Shown here: positions 33,909 through 41,774 of the stretch, one piece after another
How positions within the stretch are numbered: position 1 is the first letter of the stretch
Layout of the letters: each line of letters begins with the position of its first letter
Source of the DNA: CAWHYG01 sp963833505
GTDB lineage: Bacteria; Eisenbacteria; RBG-16-71-46; CAIMUX01
DNA: 64,000 bases
Assembly (NCBI GenBank): GCA_963833505.1
Contig: CAWHYG010000006.1
Span: 666,983-730,982 of the forward strand
Direction of reading: 5' to 3'
The notes under the pieces: generated by a model
The model's input: only the letters and a program-made list of their open reading frames with translations
The model's database searches: none
Told to the model about the DNA's origin: nothing
Program-made: the position numbers and the translations under genes

Positions 33909-34274
33909 GGGACATCCTTCACCGAGTGACCTGGTGTGCCGGGCGCCGGCTGGCCCGCGCCATAGCCAACCGGAAAGCGTAACCGAACCGGTTCCGGCCA
34001 CCAACAAACATCAGCCGCATCGACCCCGATCCCCTGTCAGTCCTCGGCGAAGAACCGCCGTCAGTCCTTGCCGGATGTCCGGTCGACAATGACCGAGCCG
34101 CTCCGAATGACGCCGGCGCCGAGTCAGCGGAGCTCTCCGTGAAGACAGACCGACCTTTCAACAAATCGTTTGACCCGGCGCCGGGATCGAACGGAGCATG
34201 ATCGGTTCCCGACGTCCTGCCCTTGTTCGGCGGACACCCAGAAGGCGGAGCACGCCCAACGAAAGAGCCGACCC
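33909..34274. other. Divergent intergenic region between thiolase and carboxylase operons
   Basis: 366 bases without a supported gene; promoters for both directions must lie here. I see a small dyad CAAA-TCG-TTTG at 34162-34172 and GGTC-N6-GACC near 34081, either of which could be a regulator site, but no convincing -35/-10 pair. Confidence 0.5.
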
Positions 34275-35903
34275 ATGAATCAAGCGGGCCCGACACCACC
34301 GGAGCATCCACCGAGTCCGACCGGGGAGGCATCGCGCGAGCCTTCCGCCGAGGCGCCGGCCGCCGATTCCGTGGCCGAGCTGCACCGGCGGAGGCAGCAG
34401 GTTCTCCTGGCCGGAGGCGCGGAAAAGCAGGCGCGGATCCGGGCCGAAGGCCGCCTGACCGCGCGGGAGCGCATCCTCGCTCTCTGCGATCCCGGCACCT
34501 TCCAGGAACGCGGGGTCTTCGTGACCCATCGCTGCGCCGACTTCGGCATGGAGCGGCGGAAGGTGATCGGAGACGGCGTCATCGCGGGCGCGGGGCGCGT
34601 GGCGGGGCGCACGGTTTTCGTCTTCGCGCAGGACTTCACCGTCTTCGGCGGCACCCTCAGCGAGAGCAACGCCCGGAAGATCTGCGACGTCATGGACCTC
34701 GCGCTCGAGAACGGCGCGCCGGTGATCGGCCTGAACGACTCGGGCGGCGCGCGCATCCAGGAAGGAGTGCAGTCTCTCGGGGGCTACGCGGAGATCTTCT
34801 ACAGGAACACCCTGGCCTCCGGGGTCGTCCCGCAGGTGTCGGCCGTGATGGGACCTTGCGCGGGCGGCGCGGTCTACTCCCCCGCCATCACCGACTTCAT
34901 CGTGATGGTCGAGGAGACGAGCCACATGTTCGTGACCGGCCCCAACGTGATCAAGGCGGTGACGAACGAGGAGGTCTCCTTCGAGGACCTGGGCGGCGCC
35001 ATGACCCACAACGTGCGTTCCGGGGTGGCGCATTTCGCGACCCGGGACGAGCTGGACTGCATCCGGACGATCCGGAAGCTGCTCTCCTACCTGCCGCAGA
35101 ACAACCAGGAAGAGCCTCCTTACGTGCCCACCGCCGATCCGGTCGAGCGGATGGACGAGGAGCTGAACTCGCTGGTTCCGAGCGAGCCCGACCGTCCCTA
35201 TGACATGCGCGCGCTGCTTCAGCGGGTGGTCGATCGGGACTCGTTCCTGGAGGTGCAGGAGCACTACGCGCGGAACGTCCTGGTCGGCTTTGCCCGCCTC
35301 GGAGGGCGCGCGGTCGGGATCGTCGCCAACCAGCCCCGGTTCCTGGCCGGCGTCCTCGACATCGCCTCGTCGCTCAAGGCGGCGCGGTTCGTGCGCTTCT
35401 GCGACTGCTTCAACCTGCCGCTCGTGACCTTCGAGGACGTCCCCGGATTCCTGCCCGGAACCGCGCAGGAGTGGGGCGGAATCATCAAGCACGGCGCCAA
35501 GCTCCTCTTCGCCTACTGCGAGGCGACCGTCCCCAAGCTCACCGTCGTCGTCCGGAAAGCCTACGGCGGCGCCTACGACGTCATGTCGAGCAAGCACATC
35601 CGCGGGGACTGGAACGTGGCCTGGCCCGGAGCCCAGCTCGCCGTCATGGGAGCCGAAGGAGCGGTCGGAATCGTCTTCAAGAACGAGATCGCTTCCGCTC
35701 CCGATCCGGCGGCCCGGCAGAAGGAGCTGGTCGACGAATACAACCGGACGTTCGCCAACCCCTACGTGGCCGCGTCCGTCGGCTATCTGGACGACGTGAT
35801 CGAGCCCAAGGAAACCCGGCCGCGTCTGATCCACGCGCTGGCCCTGCTCGAGAACAAGCGGCAGCACCTGCCGGCGAAGAAACATGGCAACATCCCCCTT
35901 TGA
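34275..35903 (+). CDS. pccB: Acyl-CoA carboxylase, carboxyltransferase subunit (propionyl-CoA carboxylase beta type)
   Basis: The 542-residue product from the ATG at 34275 is a full-length biotin-dependent carboxyltransferase with two crotonase-like halves. Visible motifs: GGTLSESNARKICDVMDLA, GGARIQEGVQSLGGYAEIF, GPCAGGAVYSPA, then in the second half GFLPGTAQEWGGIIKHGAKLL, AYGGAYDVMSSKHI and AWPGAQLAVMGAEGAVGI. These match propionyl-CoA or methylcrotonyl-CoA carboxylases; the MSSKHI region favours propionyl/acetyl-CoA. It transfers CO2 from carboxybiotin to acyl-CoA. Its stop overlaps the biotin carboxylase start by 20 bases. The first 30 residues are Pro/Ala-rich and variable. Confidence 0.93.
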   Translation: MNQAGPTPPEHPPSPTGEASREPSAEAPAADSVAELHRRRQQVLLAGGAEKQARIRAEGRLTARERILALCDPGTFQERGVFVTHRCADFGMERRKVIGDGVIAGAGRVAGRTVFVFAQDFTVFGGTLSESNARKICDVMDLALENGAPVIGLNDSGGARIQEGVQSLGGYAEIFYRNTLASGVVPQVSAVMGPCAGGAVYSPAITDFIVMVEETSHMFVTGPNVIKAVTNEEVSFEDLGGAMTHNVRSGVAHFATRDELDCIRTIRKLLSYLPQNNQEEPPYVPTADPVERMDEELNSLVPSEPDRPYDMRALLQRVVDRDSFLEVQEHYARNVLVGFARLGGRAVGIVANQPRFLAGVLDIASSLKAARFVRFCDCFNLPLVTFEDVPGFLPGTAQEWGGIIKHGAKLLFAYCEATVPKLTVVVRKAYGGAYDVMSSKHIRGDWNVAWPGAQLAVMGAEGAVGIVFKNEIASAPDPAARQKELVDEYNRTFANPYVAASVGYLDDVIEPKETRPRLIHALALLENKRQHLPAKKHGNIPL

Positions 35904-37485
35904 GCGCCGGCTCCTCGTCGCCAACCGGGGCGAGATCGCGCTCCGCGTGCTTCGGGCCGCTCGCGAGGAGGGTTGGACCGGGATCGCCGTGTACTCCGAC
36001 GCCGATCGGCGGTCGCCTCACGTCACGTTCGCCGATCTGGCCCACCGGCTCGGGCCGGCTCCGTCGTCCGAGAGCTATCTGAACATTCCCCGGATCCTGG
36101 AGGCGGCGGAGCGGACGCGCGCCACCCATGTGCATCCCGGCTACGGATTCCTTTCCGAGAATGCGGAGTTCGCCCGGGCCTGCACGGCCGCCGGGCTCGG
36201 CTTCATCGGCCCTCCCGCCGGCGCCATCGCCGCCATGGGCGACAAGGTGTCGGCCCGCGCCGCGGCCGAGCGGGCGGGCGTCCCGGTCGTGCCGGGATCG
36301 CCCGGCCTGACCGGGGATCCGGCCGAGACCGCTGCGTGGGCGAACCGGATCGGCTATTCCGTGATGATCAAGGCCGCCTTCGGAGGGGGCGGCAAGGGGA
36401 TGCGCCTCGTGGAGAACGAGAAGGAGCTGCTGGCCGCCCTCGAGACGACGCGCGGCGAAGCGGAGCGCGCGTTCGGCCACGACCTTCTCTACCTGGAGAA
36501 GGCGATCTCGCGGCCGCGGCACATCGAATTCCAGGTGCTGTGCGACCGGCACGGCCGAGGCGTTCATCTGCTCGAGCGCGAATGCTCGATCCAGCGGCGC
36601 CACCAGAAGCTGATCGAGGAGTGTCCATCGGTCGCGCTCGATCCGGAGACGCGAAACGAGATGGGGACCGCCGCGGTCCGTCTCGCTCTCGGGATCGGTT
36701 ACGAAAACGCGGGCACGGTGGAGTTCCTGCTCAGCCCGGAGGGTCAGTTCTATTTCCTCGAGATGAACACGCGCCTCCAGGTCGAGCATCCCGTCACCGA
36801 GATGGTCACGGGCGTCGATCTGGTGCGGACCCAGCTCAGGATCGCGCTGGGCGAGCCGCTTCCCTGGCGCCAGGAGGAGATCCGCCCGCTAGGCTGGGCG
36901 ATCGAGTGCCGGATCAACGCCGAAGATCCCGAGCGCGGGTTCCTGCCGGGATCGGGCGCGATCCGTTGGACCCGGCTGCCGGAGGGGCCGGGCATCCGCA
37001 ACGACGTCGGTTTCGAATCGGGAGGCGAGGCTTCGCGCCACTACGATCCGATGCTGGGCAAGCTGATCGCCTGGGGCCGGACGCGGGAGCAGGCGCGGGA
37101 GAGGATGCTCCGGGCGCTCGACGAATACGCGATCGCGGGCATCGCCACCACGATTCCGTTCCATCGTTGGGCCCTTCGCCATCCCGCGTTCATCGAGGGC
37201 CGGTTGCACACCGGCTTCATCGAGGAGTGGTTCACTCCGGAAGCCCTTCGCGAACCCGGCGAGGAGAGCTTCCTGGCCTCTCTCGCCGCGGTGGCCCGCT
37301 TCCGGGAGAGGGAGCGCCCGCCGGGGGCCTTGAGTCCGACTTCCTGCGGCGACCGGAAGGCCGGCGCCGGATCGGGATCGGCGCCGGGATGGGTTTCCGG
37401 CGTTGCGCCAGGCGCCCTGGATCCCTGGGCGCCGCGCATCAGCCCCTGGAAACGAGCGCTCGGATTGAGAGGGCGAAGGTCATGA
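35884..37485 (+). CDS. Acyl-CoA carboxylase, biotin carboxylase subunit
   Basis: The 533-residue ATP-grasp enzyme begins LLVANRGEIALRVLRAA. Motifs: HPGYGFLSENAEFARAC, the Gly-rich ATP lid FGGGGKGMRLV, RHIEFQVLCDRHG, ERECSIQRRHQKLIEE, and FYFLEMNTRLQVEHPVTE with catalytic Glu and Arg. It carboxylates biotin on the carrier protein encoded next. About 60 C-terminal residues are a Gly/Pro/Ser-rich tail without homology I can name. It starts inside the end of the carboxyltransferase gene and ends in an ATGA overlap with the carrier gene, so the three subunits are translationally linked. Confidence 0.94.
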   Translation: MATSPFERRLLVANRGEIALRVLRAAREEGWTGIAVYSDADRRSPHVTFADLAHRLGPAPSSESYLNIPRILEAAERTRATHVHPGYGFLSENAEFARACTAAGLGFIGPPAGAIAAMGDKVSARAAAERAGVPVVPGSPGLTGDPAETAAWANRIGYSVMIKAAFGGGGKGMRLVENEKELLAALETTRGEAERAFGHDLLYLEKAISRPRHIEFQVLCDRHGRGVHLLERECSIQRRHQKLIEECPSVALDPETRNEMGTAAVRLALGIGYENAGTVEFLLSPEGQFYFLEMNTRLQVEHPVTEMVTGVDLVRTQLRIALGEPLPWRQEEIRPLGWAIECRINAEDPERGFLPGSGAIRWTRLPEGPGIRNDVGFESGGEASRHYDPMLGKLIAWGRTREQARERMLRALDEYAIAGIATTIPFHRWALRHPAFIEGRLHTGFIEEWFTPEALREPGEESFLASLAAVARFRERERPPGALSPTSCGDRKAGAGSGSAPGWVSGVAPGALDPWAPRISPWKRALGLRGRRS

Positions 37486-38192
37486 CGGCGTTTGGCGCAC
37501 CGAACGGCGATCCGCGCGGCGCCCGCGATCCGGGGCGCGCCGCCGATCGGCCCGCTGCAGACGCCGATTCGGGACGCGCCGCCGACCTGCCCGACTCGGA
37601 GGCCGGCGGCAGCGCCGGGGACCGAGCGCGTTCCGGCATGGCGGGACGTCTGTTTCAGAGGTTCGTCGCCCGGTTGCCGGATGGCGAACGCGAGATCGAG
37701 GTGGCCGAGGACGGCGAGCGCTATCTCATCCGCCACGGGACCGGCGCGTCGTCGGAGCAGGAGGAACGGGAGAAGCCTCGCGATTCGGCCGCGGAATGGG
37801 AGGACCTGGGAGACAGCCGCGTGCTCTTCACCCTGGACGGCGTCCGGCACGAAGTCCGGATGACGAAGATGCCGGACGGCGCCTGCCGGATCGAATGGCG
37901 TGGCCGGACCGTCCTGGTCCGGGTCGAGGACGATCTCGCCGAGAGGGCCCGACTGGCGCGGGCGCAGCACGCCGGGCCGCTGGCGCTTCGCTCGCCGATG
38001 CCCGGCACCGTGGTCAAGATCCTGGTCGAGGCCGGCCAGGTCGTGACGTTGGAGCAGCCGGTCCTCATCATCGAGGCGATGAAGATGCAGAACGAGCTGG
38101 CCGCGCCGCTGTCCGGGACGGTCATCGACCTCCGCGTCAGGCCGGGCCAGGCGGTGGAGGCGGACCAGATCCTGCTCGAGATCCGCCCCTGA
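37482..38192 (+). CDS. Biotin carboxyl carrier protein of the acyl-CoA carboxylase
   Basis: The 236-residue product starts at an ATG overlapping the previous stop (ATGA). The first 50 residues are a low-complexity Asp/Ala/Arg segment. The middle holds a beta-rich adaptor region (VLFTLDGVRHEVRMTKMPDG). The C-terminal 75 residues are a biotinyl domain with the biotinylation site EAMKMQN, Lys at residue 201, flanked by SPMPGTVVKILVEAGQ. In many bacteria this region is fused to the biotin carboxylase; here it is separate but coupled. With the two genes before it, it makes a complete carboxylase. Confidence 0.92.
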   Translation: MTAFGAPNGDPRGARDPGRAADRPAADADSGRAADLPDSEAGGSAGDRARSGMAGRLFQRFVARLPDGEREIEVAEDGERYLIRHGTGASSEQEEREKPRDSAAEWEDLGDSRVLFTLDGVRHEVRMTKMPDGACRIEWRGRTVLVRVEDDLAERARLARAQHAGPLALRSPMPGTVVKILVEAGQVVTLEQPVLIIEAMKMQNELAAPLSGTVIDLRVRPGQAVEADQILLEIRP

Positions 38193-38404
38193 CGGCGCGT
38201 CCGGCGCCCCGGACGGGTGACCTTGATCGAGGGGCGCGACCTCCCTCCCCGGAGGGCCCGCGATTTCCGGTTGTTGCCGATGGGTTTTCGTACCTACCAT
38301 CCGGGTGATCGCAACCAACCCGGGTTGGTCCTCTGGCCGTTTCCATCGATTGCAGCGAGCGGCCCGAATCGAACGAGGATTTCGGTCGCCAGGGAGGATG
38401 TCGC

Positions 38405-40069
38405 ATGAGCGCGGCGCGGTCTCGATGGTGTTGGATCCCGGCGCTTCTGGCTCTCGTCTGCCTGCCCGCGATGAGCGCCGGCGCTTCAGGAAGAACTGGT
38501 CCCCTTTTGCCGGCGGCGGCGCCGATCCGGAGCGCGCAGGCGGACTCCGCGTCGCCGGCCGCGCCCGTCCTGGCGTCTCCCGCCGACGGCAATACGGTCC
38601 TGACTCTCACGCCGACCTTGATCTGGCACCCGGCAATGGGAGCCGTCAGCTACGAGGTCGAGGTGGCGCTGGATCACGGCTTCACCCAGATCGTGGCGGA
38701 CAGCGCCGGGGTTCCGGACACGCTCAAGACGATCGGTCTGCTCCGGCACCGGCAGACCTATTACTGGCAGGTCCGGGCCACGGATGGGCACATCTACAGC
38801 CCGTGGTCGGACTCGCGAAGCTTCACCACCGGGACGGTGGGCTCGCCGATCCTGGTGTCGCCGCCGAACGGCGCCGCCAATCAACTGAAGAACGTGGCGA
38901 TGCTGTGGCGCCACGCCGTCATGGCGCGGACCTATCGGATCCAGGTGGCGGTCGATTCGCTCTTCTCGGCGCCGGCCGCCGACGTGTCCGGAATCACCGA
39001 CACCACGAAGACGATCGGCCCGTTCTTCCTGGAGACCCGCTATTTCTGGCGGGTCGCGGCGGTGGCGGCGGACACCTCCTCCGCCTGGTCGCCGGTCTGG
39101 AGCTTCATCGTTCGCGGGGTGACCACGCCTCTGCCCGCCTCGCCCGCCGACAGCGCTCTGAACCAGCCCAGCACGCTGTCTCTGCGGTGGCATCCCGTCC
39201 CGGCGACCAGCTATGAAGTGGCTTTGGCGGGCAGCCCGACCTTCCCGGTCGGGTCCGACACGCTCACGGCCATCACCGATTCGTCGGTGACGGTCGGTCC
39301 GCTCCACACCCTCACGTGGTACTTCTGGCAGGTGCGCGCGGCCGACGGCAACGTGTTCGGCTCCTGGTCGCCGACCCGGGCGTTCCAGACCGCGCCCGCG
39401 GCCACCGTCTATCCGGGAGACGCCAACAATGACGGAACGGTGGATGCGCGCGACCTTCTCCGGATCGGCGTGTACTTCGGCCTGACCGGACCGGCGCGGC
39501 AGGACACCACCCTGACCTGGGGCCCCAAGGTCTTGGTCAATCCCTGGGCCTCGCCGAACGAGGCCGCCTGCTACGCCGACTGCAACGGAGACGGCGTCGT
39601 CGATCAGAGGGACATCGTGGCGATCATCCAGAATTGGAAGGATCGGGCCGGCCTCCCGGCGCTTCAAATGGATCGGACTTCGGTCTGCCTGGAGATCCTC
39701 CAGTTCATCGATGAGAACTCCCAGGCGCCGGGCATGGCCGCCGTTCGATCCGCGGTGGTCGACTACATGAGCAAGGTCCTCGGACATCCTCTCGCCTATC
39801 GGTTGGAGCGGAACGTCCCCAATCCGTTCCGGACCGCGACTTCATGGATGCTGACCGTGCCCCGGCCGACCGAGGCCCGTTTCGCCGTGTACGATCCCGC
39901 GGGCAAGCTGGTCTGGAGCGCCGTGCTCCCGAATCTGCCGGCGGGAACGACGGCGATCACCTGGACCGGACTCAATCACCGCGGGCTCAAGGCTCCCGCC
40001 GGCGTGTATTACTACCGGCTCACGGCGGGCGCCTTCCGCGCTTCCGGCCGTGTCCTCTTGGCGCGATGA
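38405..40069 (+). CDS. Secreted multi-FnIII protein with dockerin and C-terminal FlgD/sorting-type domain
   Basis: The 554-residue exported protein has a signal peptide within the first 27 residues (ALLALVCLPAMSAGA). Three fibronectin-III-like repeats of about 90 residues follow (residues about 55-335), with recurring TYYWQVRA / RYFWRVAA / WYFWQVRA strands. A type I dockerin follows at about 338-410, with two calcium loops: DANNDGTVDARDLL (from D339) and DCNGDGVVDQRDIV (from D392). The last 90 residues (RNVPNPFRTATSW to GVYYYRLTAGAF) are a FlgD-like Ig or sorting domain. AGGGAGG precedes the ATG. A cohesin-like lipoprotein gene starts 16 bases after the stop, so the two probably bind each other. 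Confidence 0.88.
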   Translation: MSAARSRWCWIPALLALVCLPAMSAGASGRTGPLLPAAAPIRSAQADSASPAAPVLASPADGNTVLTLTPTLIWHPAMGAVSYEVEVALDHGFTQIVADSAGVPDTLKTIGLLRHRQTYYWQVRATDGHIYSPWSDSRSFTTGTVGSPILVSPPNGAANQLKNVAMLWRHAVMARTYRIQVAVDSLFSAPAADVSGITDTTKTIGPFFLETRYFWRVAAVAADTSSAWSPVWSFIVRGVTTPLPASPADSALNQPSTLSLRWHPVPATSYEVALAGSPTFPVGSDTLTAITDSSVTVGPLHTLTWYFWQVRAADGNVFGSWSPTRAFQTAPAATVYPGDANNDGTVDARDLLRIGVYFGLTGPARQDTTLTWGPKVLVNPWASPNEAACYADCNGDGVVDQRDIVAIIQNWKDRAGLPALQMDRTSVCLEILQFIDENSQAPGMAAVRSAVVDYMSKVLGHPLAYRLERNVPNPFRTATSWMLTVPRPTEARFAVYDPAGKLVWSAVLPNLPAGTTAITWTGLNHRGLKAPAGVYYYRLTAGAFRASGRVLLAR

Positions 40070-40085
40070 GAAGGAGGAACAAGCG

Positions 40086-40649
40086 ATGAACGGTTCTCGA
40101 TTCGCCTGGATCGCCGCCTTTGGCCTCGTGCTCGCGCTGGCGGGGTGCAGCAGCAACAGCCCCACCAAATCGACGACCCCGGCCGGGCCCTGGGACTTTC
40201 CGGCGGCGAACGGCAAGTTCGCGATCACGCTCTACACCGATCAATCCTCCTATGCGGCGGGCGACAGCTTCGACGTCAAGTTGGTGGGATATGGCCTGAC
40301 GAACGCCTTCGGGGCCGCGTTCGAGGTCAGCTACCCGCCCAGCCTGATCAGCGTCGGCCGGATCGTGTACAACCCGACGCTCTTCCCCGATTCGACCCAG
40401 GTCTTGAGGATCCAGCAAACCGAGCCGGATTCCGATCGGGTCAGCTTCGGCTTCACTTTTACACGGGGAGCTGGACAGAGCATCAACGGGAGCGCGGTCC
40501 TCCTGCGGATTCGCTGCCTGGCGCTGGGCGCAGGACAGGCCAGTCTGGCCTTCACGCCCGGGATGGTGTCGATCGGCAAGTCGGACGGATCGCTGATCGA
40601 CAATTTCAGCAACCTCGAGGAGGATCCGCTGACCGTCACGATCCACTGA
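40086..40649 (+). CDS. Cohesin-domain-like lipoprotein
   Basis: The 187-residue product has a lipoprotein signal with lipobox LALAGC (Cys21), a Ser/Thr/Pro linker, then a single beta-sandwich domain. It begins FAITLYTDQSSYAAGDSFDVKL and contains GAAFEVSYPPSLISV, FTFTRGAGQSINGSAVLLRIRCLALGAGQASLAF. That order of strands is the cohesin/DUF11-like pattern found in dockerin partners. AAGGAGG lies upstream of the ATG. It would be anchored to a membrane by lipid. Encoded directly after a dockerin protein, it is a likely receptor for that dockerin. The cohesin assignment is by eye and moderate in certainty. Confidence 0.75.
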   Translation: MNGSRFAWIAAFGLVLALAGCSSNSPTKSTTPAGPWDFPAANGKFAITLYTDQSSYAAGDSFDVKLVGYGLTNAFGAAFEVSYPPSLISVGRIVYNPTLFPDSTQVLRIQQTEPDSDRVSFGFTFTRGAGQSINGSAVLLRIRCLALGAGQASLAFTPGMVSIGKSDGSLIDNFSNLEEDPLTVTIH

Positions 40650-40703
40650 CGGCGGGCGAAGGGATCATCGCGCGCGAGGGGTTGTCAGCGGCGCCGAACG
40701 ACT

Positions 40704-41567
40704 CTATCGAGGACCACCCGCTTCCTCGGGCCCATGGAGCATCACAAACACCCGCAAGGAGTCCGCCGCCGGCGACCGCGTGGGGTCGAGATCGTTGTGT
40801 CCGACGTCAGGGATCACGCAGAGGTGCTTCTCGGTCGAGCCTGCCGCCGCGAGGACGCGGCGGGCCAACGTGACCGGCGCGATCTTGTCGTCCGCCCCTT
40901 GAACGACCAGCAGGGGCGCCGGCGTTTGTATATGGACTTCAAACTGTGGGGCGAGCTGCGCGAGATCGGCGCTCACCTTGAAGCGAAGAAACCACCTGAT
41001 GGGCCGGGGGATCTCGCTCTTGAAGCCGGGAATCATGTCCGCCCCGGAGGGAGCGGTCCCCTGCAGGATCAAGCCGGCGACCGGTCGCACGTTGGCGAGC
41101 TGCGAGGCCACGAAACTCCCAAGCGAGAATCCATACGCGAAAGGAGGCCTTGCCACCCCGAGGCTGTCCCTCAGGTAGTCGTACACCTTGGGCGCATCCG
41201 ACTGGATGGCGGCCATAGTTGCCTTACCGTCACTCAACCCATAGCCACGGTAGTCCACGGCCAACACGTTGCAGCGCAGTTCCGCGGCCATCCAGTAATA
41301 GAGCGGTGTCGCTTCCCAGATGACCCCCCCGTTGGGGCCGAAGTAGATCATCGCACGCCTGTTGCCCGCCCGCGTCACATAGTACCCACGTAGATGGGTG
41401 GTGTCGTCAACCGCAATGTCGACGTTTTTCCGTTCGACGCCAGTTGCCGCCAAAGCCCCGGCCTGAACTCGCGGAGCCGGCAATACATCATGTTCGTGCA
41501 GCGTGACCGTGCAAGAGGTCATCATCATCGGCGCGAGCAGCAGAACAAGCGGCAGGAGCACCCTCAT
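40704..41567 (-). CDS. Alpha/beta hydrolase, probable lipoprotein
   Basis: The 287-residue product from the ATG at 41567 has GGAGG upstream. The N-terminal segment MRVLLPLVLLLAPMMMTSC looks like a lipoprotein signal. The hydrolase core shows the nucleophile elbow GFSLGSF (Ser), the acid in VVQGADDKIAPV, and the His in DVGHNDLD, with NVLAVDYRGYGLSDG before the nucleophile. It resembles the bem46/ABHD family of serine hydrolases; substrate unknown. It stands alone, convergent with the cohesin gene. Confidence 0.85.
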   Translation of the reverse strand: MRVLLPLVLLLAPMMMTSCTVTLHEHDVLPAPRVQAGALAATGVERKNVDIAVDDTTHLRGYYVTRAGNRRAMIYFGPNGGVIWEATPLYYWMAAELRCNVLAVDYRGYGLSDGKATMAAIQSDAPKVYDYLRDSLGVARPPFAYGFSLGSFVASQLANVRPVAGLILQGTAPSGADMIPGFKSEIPRPIRWFLRFKVSADLAQLAPQFEVHIQTPAPLLVVQGADDKIAPVTLARRVLAAAGSTEKHLCVIPDVGHNDLDPTRSPAADSLRVFVMLHGPEEAGGPR

Positions 41568-41774
41568 GACATCCTCCACATCGAGGTTGTGGCGTTTTGT
41601 TCTCCCCAAGGGTTCGTGGTGCAAAGGAGCACATGGGAGCGTACGGACTCCAAGGAAGTCAGTCAATGGAGCACCCGACAGAAGAGCGAGCTTCTTCGCG
41701 CTCCGAAAACACGAGACGCTCTATGGGGCGAACGTCCGTGGGACCTTTCGGTGTCGTCTGCTAGGCTAGAAGTG

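Noticed and set aside
38199..38214. Hairpin GTCCGG-CGCC-CCGGAC after the biotin carrier gene as terminator
   Set aside because: The stem is short and no T-rich tract follows; such hairpins are frequent by chance at this GC content.
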